Assembly (NCBI GenBank): GCA_015257125.1
Contig: JABZKU010000051.1
Span: forward strand, 1-8,284
Length of the DNA: 8,284 nt
Direction of reading: 5' to 3'
From: Prevotellaceae bacterium
GTDB lineage: Bacteria > Bacteroidota > Bacteroidia > Bacteroidales > Bacteroidaceae
Positions 6,018 through 8,284 of this stretch are shown in pieces. How positions within the stretch are numbered: the first letter of the stretch is position 1; every line of letters begins with the position of its first letter. The translations under genes and the position numbers were made by a program. The notes under the pieces were generated by a model. That model was given only the letters and a program-made list of their open reading frames with translations, was not told the origin of the DNA and ran no database searches.

Positions 6018-6875
6018 ATGACTCACAATCTTCTGAAAGGCAAGCGCGGAATCATCTTCGGCGCACTCAATGAACATTCCATCGCGTGGAAAGTTGCAGT
6101 TAAAGCCGTGGAAGAAGGGGCGACAATCACCCTTTCCAATACGCCGGTAGCACTTCGTATGGGCGAACTCGATGCGCTTTCTCAGCAGCTCAATGCCCCT
6201 GTCATCGCAGCCGACGCCACCAGCGTTGAGGATCTCGAAAAGGTTTTCGCCGAAAGTCAGCGTCTCTTGGGCGGTAAAATCGATTTCGTCCTCCATTCCA
6301 TCGGTATGAGCTTGAACGTGCGCAAGCAACGCACCTACGATGATTTGGACTACAACTATCTTGCCAAGACTTTCGACATCTCGGCCATTTCTTTCCACAA
6401 GATGTTGCAAGTTGCTAAGAAGCAAGACGCGCTCAACGAGTATGCTTCGGTGGTAGCCCTCAGCTATGTGGCTGCACAACGCACTTTCTTCGGCTACAAT
6501 GACATGGCTGATGCAAAGAGCCTGCTCGAAAGCATCGCTCGTAGCTTCGGTTACATCTATGGTCGCGAGAAGCACGTGCGCATCAACACCATTTCCCAAA
6601 GCCCTACGCCCACAACGGCAGGCAACGGTGTCAAGGGGATGGATCACCTCATGGATTTCGCCGACAAGATGTCGCCCCTCGGCAACGCATCTGCCGAAGA
6701 ATGTGCTGACTATACCGTCATGATGTTCTCCGACTTTACCCGTAAGGTCACCATGCAGAACCTGTATCACGATGGAGGTTTCTCGAGCATGGGTATGAGC
6801 ATGCGCGCCATGAACCAATATGCCAAGGACACGAAAGAGTTCGAGGACGAAAACGGCCAAATTATCTACGGATAA
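6018..6875 (+). CDS. fabI: Enoyl-[acyl-carrier-protein] reductase FabI
   Basis: Reduces trans-2-enoyl-ACP with NAD(P)H, the last step of each fatty-acid elongation cycle, and is the target class of triclosan-type inhibitors. The 285-residue protein is an SDR-fold enzyme somewhat longer than E. coli FabI (262). Seen: N-terminal cofactor motif GALNEHSIAW (15-24, matching the FabI G-x5-S-I-A pattern), cofactor-contact DAT (66-68), HSIGMS (93-98), and the active-site Tyr160-x6-Lys167 (YNDMADAK) with the additional Tyr150 (SYVAAQR). The substrate-loop region SQSPTPTT (193-200) and a charged C-terminal extension (about 265-285) are as I recall from Bacteroidetes FabI. ATG 6018 is chosen because the promoter lies just upstream and an extension to 5895 would add 41 unrelated hydrophobic residues. 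It is probably a single-gene transcript ended by the hairpin at 6895. Confidence 0.95.
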   Translation: MTHNLLKGKRGIIFGALNEHSIAWKVAVKAVEEGATITLSNTPVALRMGELDALSQQLNAPVIAADATSVEDLEKVFAESQRLLGGKIDFVLHSIGMSLNVRKQRTYDDLDYNYLAKTFDISAISFHKMLQVAKKQDALNEYASVVALSYVAAQRTFFGYNDMADAKSLLESIARSFGYIYGREKHVRINTISQSPTPTTAGNGVKGMDHLMDFADKMSPLGNASAEECADYTVMMFSDFTRKVTMQNLYHDGGFSSMGMSMRAMNQYAKDTKEFEDENGQIIYG

Positions 6876-6894
6876 AAAAGCAACCATCCCCTAT

Positions 6895-6940
6895 ATCAAA
6901 GCGTGCAATGCCTTTTTGGCGTTGCACGCTTTGATTTTAT
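6895..6940 (+). terminator. Rho-independent terminator after fabI
   Basis: An 18-bp inverted repeat (6895-6912 with 6918-6935; one T-G wobble) with a TTTTT loop (6913-6917) is followed by a short T-rich tail (TTTTAT). The stem is unusually long. Its 3' arm includes most of the -33 box of the next promoter. Confidence 0.88.
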
Positions 6941-6960
6941 CTCCAAAAGTGTTATATTTG
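6930..6960 (+). promoter_or_regulatory. Promoter of the DUF2520-kdsC pair
   Basis: TTTG (6930-6933), 19 nt, then TATATTTG (6953-6960): an exact fit to the Bacteroidetes TTTG-N19-TAnnTTTG consensus. Predicted transcription start near 6966-6968 leaves a leader of only about 13 nt before ATG 6980. The -33 box falls inside the fabI terminator stem. Confidence 0.85.
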
Positions 6961-6979
6961 CTACATCAACTATCGTTTT

Positions 6980-7768
6980 ATGGCGCATTCGTTTGACATC
7001 GCTTTTGTCGGTTCCGGCAATTTAGCATCGCACCTTGCAAAGAATTTTCAAAAGGCAGGCCATCGCATTTTGGGAGTATCCTCCCGCCGCATGGAACGTG
7101 CGCAGGAGCTTGCTAAACAGCTCAGCGCAGATACCCTTGCTGTGGATGATCCGAAGCAGTTGCCTGAGGCTGAGGTTTATGTGCTCGCGATTGCTGATGA
7201 TGCCTTGCCTAATTTGTGGCAAACGTGGACGCCCCCGAACAAACGAGCCCTGGTGCTCCACACCTCCGGCAGTGTTTCATTGGATAGTATCCAGTCGCTT
7301 TCGGAACGCACCGGTGTTTTGTACCCCTTGCAAACGTTTTCTGCCAATCGGCCTCTTGATTTCTCCGAAATTCCATGTTTCGTGGAGGGGAGTGATGAAG
7401 AAGTGACGCAAACACTGCTTGAATTGGCGAAAAGCGTGAGCCATGAAGTGAACCCTTTGGACTCTGAAAGGAGAAGAACGTTGCATCTCGCGGCTGTATT
7501 CGCATGTAATTTCGTAAATCACCTATACGAGGTGGCTTCTTCCCAATTGGAAGCCCAAAGTCTGTCCCCTCGTTGGCTGTTACCACTGATTACCGAAACA
7601 GCTCGTAAAGTTTCAGATCTCACTCCTCACGATGCACAAACAGGGCCCGCAAGGCGTGGCGATCGTCGTGTGATCGAGGCGCATTTGCGTCTACTGGATG
7701 GGCAACCGACGTGGCAAGAGCTGTATAAAATCATAAGCGAGAGCATATATCACCAATTCCACCAATGA
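6980..7768 (+). CDS. Rossmann-like and DUF2520 domain protein
   Basis: A 262-residue cytoplasmic protein of unproven function. The N-terminal half is an NAD(P)-binding Rossmann fold: strand FDIAFV, the dinucleotide loop GSGNLASHLA (11-20), an Arg-rich turn SSRRMER (34-40) after strand 2 that would favour NADPH, and VLAIADDAL (68-76) in strand 4. LHTSGSVS (93-100) and YPLQTFS (115-121) follow. The C-terminal half is helical, as in 6-phosphogluconate-dehydrogenase-like proteins, with the TGPARRGD motif (221-228) typical of DUF2520. Relatives are sometimes labelled F420-dependent NADP oxidoreductase-like, but no F420 use can be inferred. It has its own promoter and overlaps the KdsC-type gene by 4 nt (ATGA, 7765-7768). 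I recall this pairing in Bacteroidales genomes, which suggests a linked but unknown job. Confidence 0.87.
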   Translation: MAHSFDIAFVGSGNLASHLAKNFQKAGHRILGVSSRRMERAQELAKQLSADTLAVDDPKQLPEAEVYVLAIADDALPNLWQTWTPPNKRALVLHTSGSVSLDSIQSLSERTGVLYPLQTFSANRPLDFSEIPCFVEGSDEEVTQTLLELAKSVSHEVNPLDSERRRTLHLAAVFACNFVNHLYEVASSQLEAQSLSPRWLLPLITETARKVSDLTPHDAQTGPARRGDRRVIEAHLRLLDGQPTWQELYKIISESIYHQFHQ

Positions 7769-8280
7769 TAAACTACGATCTAACCAAGATACGCGCGCTG
7801 ATTTTTGATGTAGATGGCGTGCTGAGTGATAGCAATGTCTTACTTATGGGAGGACAACCGGTTCGTACTGCCAATATCAAGGATGGTTATGCTTTACAAC
7901 ATGCCGCAAAGACGGATTTGAAGCTGGCAATTATCACCGGAGGCCGCAACGAAACCATCAAAGAACGCTACATGGGGTTGGGGATTACTGATATTTTCAT
8001 GGGGGTCTCGGTAAAAATAGACGTTTATCGTGATTATTTGATAGCCAACGAGTTGAAGCCCGAAGAAGTCCTCTACATGGGAGATGATATCCCCGATTAT
8101 GAGGTCATGAAGGACTGTGGATGCCCCTGTTGTCCCGCAGATGCTGTGCCCGAAATACGCGAAATCTCTTGCTATGTTTCCCACGAAAAGGGTGGGGCAG
8201 GCTGTGTTCGCGATGTAGTTGAACAAGTTTTACGTGCGCAACACTTGTGGATGCACAATGCGGAGGCTTTTGGATGGTAA
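7765..8280 (+). CDS. kdsC: KdsC-type HAD phosphatase (Kdo-8-phosphate phosphatase)
   Basis: Likely hydrolyses 3-deoxy-D-manno-octulosonate 8-phosphate to Kdo for the inner core of lipopolysaccharide. At 171 residues it is a cap-less C0 HAD protein of normal KdsC length, forming tetramers in known members. Motifs in order: DVDGVLSD (15-22, nucleophile Asp15 and acid/base Asp17), NIKDGYALQ (37-45), ITGG (57-60, motif II Thr58), Lys84 (motif III), and GDDIPD (106-111, metal-binding Asp107/Asp108 and Asp111). The tail KGGAGCVRDVVEQVL (142-156) is typical of KdsC. A cysteine cluster, CGCPCC (118-123), follows motif IV. It is translationally coupled to the DUF2520 gene. Specificity within this HAD subgroup (for example YrbI versus related sugar-acid phosphatases) is inferred from family, not proven. 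Confidence 0.9.
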   Translation: MINYDLTKIRALIFDVDGVLSDSNVLLMGGQPVRTANIKDGYALQHAAKTDLKLAIITGGRNETIKERYMGLGITDIFMGVSVKIDVYRDYLIANELKPEEVLYMGDDIPDYEVMKDCGCPCCPADAVPEIREISCYVSHEKGGAGCVRDVVEQVLRAQHLWMHNAEAFGW

Positions 8281-8284
8281 ATCA
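8274..8284 (+). CDS. Possible start of a following gene, cut by the window
   Basis: An ATG at 8274 overlaps the end of the KdsC-type gene by 7 nt and opens a frame (M-V-N-...) to the window edge. Compact overlaps occur twice elsewhere in this window, and in Bacteroidales I recall a maf-like gene following DUF2520 and KdsC. Only three full codons are visible, so this is a guess. Confidence 0.25.

Noticed and set aside
5976..6887. Antisense open frame of 303 codons covering all of fabI
   Set aside because: It is longer than fabI itself, but the translation lacks any family signature while the plus strand has full FabI motifs, promoter and terminator.
1..8284. Search for mobile element, CRISPR array, toxin-antitoxin, defence or phage genes
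   Set aside because: No transposase, integrase, repeat array, small gene pair or composition shift is visible; tRNA genes are present but no attachment-site duplication or integrase accompanies them.

Overview
The window looks like a chromosomal housekeeping segment of a member of the Bacteroidetes, most likely order Bacteroidales. Three things point there. Promoters of the phylum's TTTG/TTG - N19-21 - TAnnTTTG type sit at the expected distance before several genes. Start codons lack Shine-Dalgarno sequences. The proteins (FabI with its SQSPTPTT stretch, a cytoplasmic GH13 enzyme, an EFR1-type flavodoxin-ferredoxin, and a DUF2520-KdsC pair) resemble Bacteroidales families. Genus cannot be fixed by eye. 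Every gene I can support is on the + strand.

Left part (1-650) is an RNA cluster: the 3' three quarters of tRNA-Arg(ACG) with a strong hairpin terminator, about 330 bases without a convincing gene, then a small bacterial SRP (4.5S-type) RNA followed after only 3 nt by tRNA-Thr(TGT) and another hairpin terminator. The SRP RNA and tRNA-Thr are probably one transcript.

Middle part: fabD (malonyl-CoA:ACP transacylase) with its own promoter and a 3' hairpin, then a probable operon of four genes: a cytoplasmic GH13 alpha-amylase-family enzyme, ispE (MEP isoprenoid pathway kinase), an EFR1-family flavodoxin/2x[4Fe-4S] protein overlapping ispE by 4 nt, and an HD-domain protein with two suspicious active-site substitutions.

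Right part: fabI (enoyl-ACP reductase) with a clear promoter that decides its start at 6018 and an 18-bp terminator hairpin. The -33 box of the next promoter lies at the edge of that hairpin. This promoter drives a DUF2520 Rossmann-fold protein and, through a 4-nt overlap, a KdsC-type HAD phosphatase (Kdo/LPS synthesis). A following gene may begin inside the last codons.

Functionally the segment is envelope-oriented: fatty acid synthesis at both ends (fabD, fabI), isoprenoid precursors (ispE), and Kdo for lipopolysaccharide (kdsC). I found no mobile element, CRISPR, prophage or defence system. The most interesting items are the tight SRP RNA-tRNA arrangement and its atypical tetraloop, the ispE-EFR1 coupling, the altered HD protein, and the terminator/promoter overlap.
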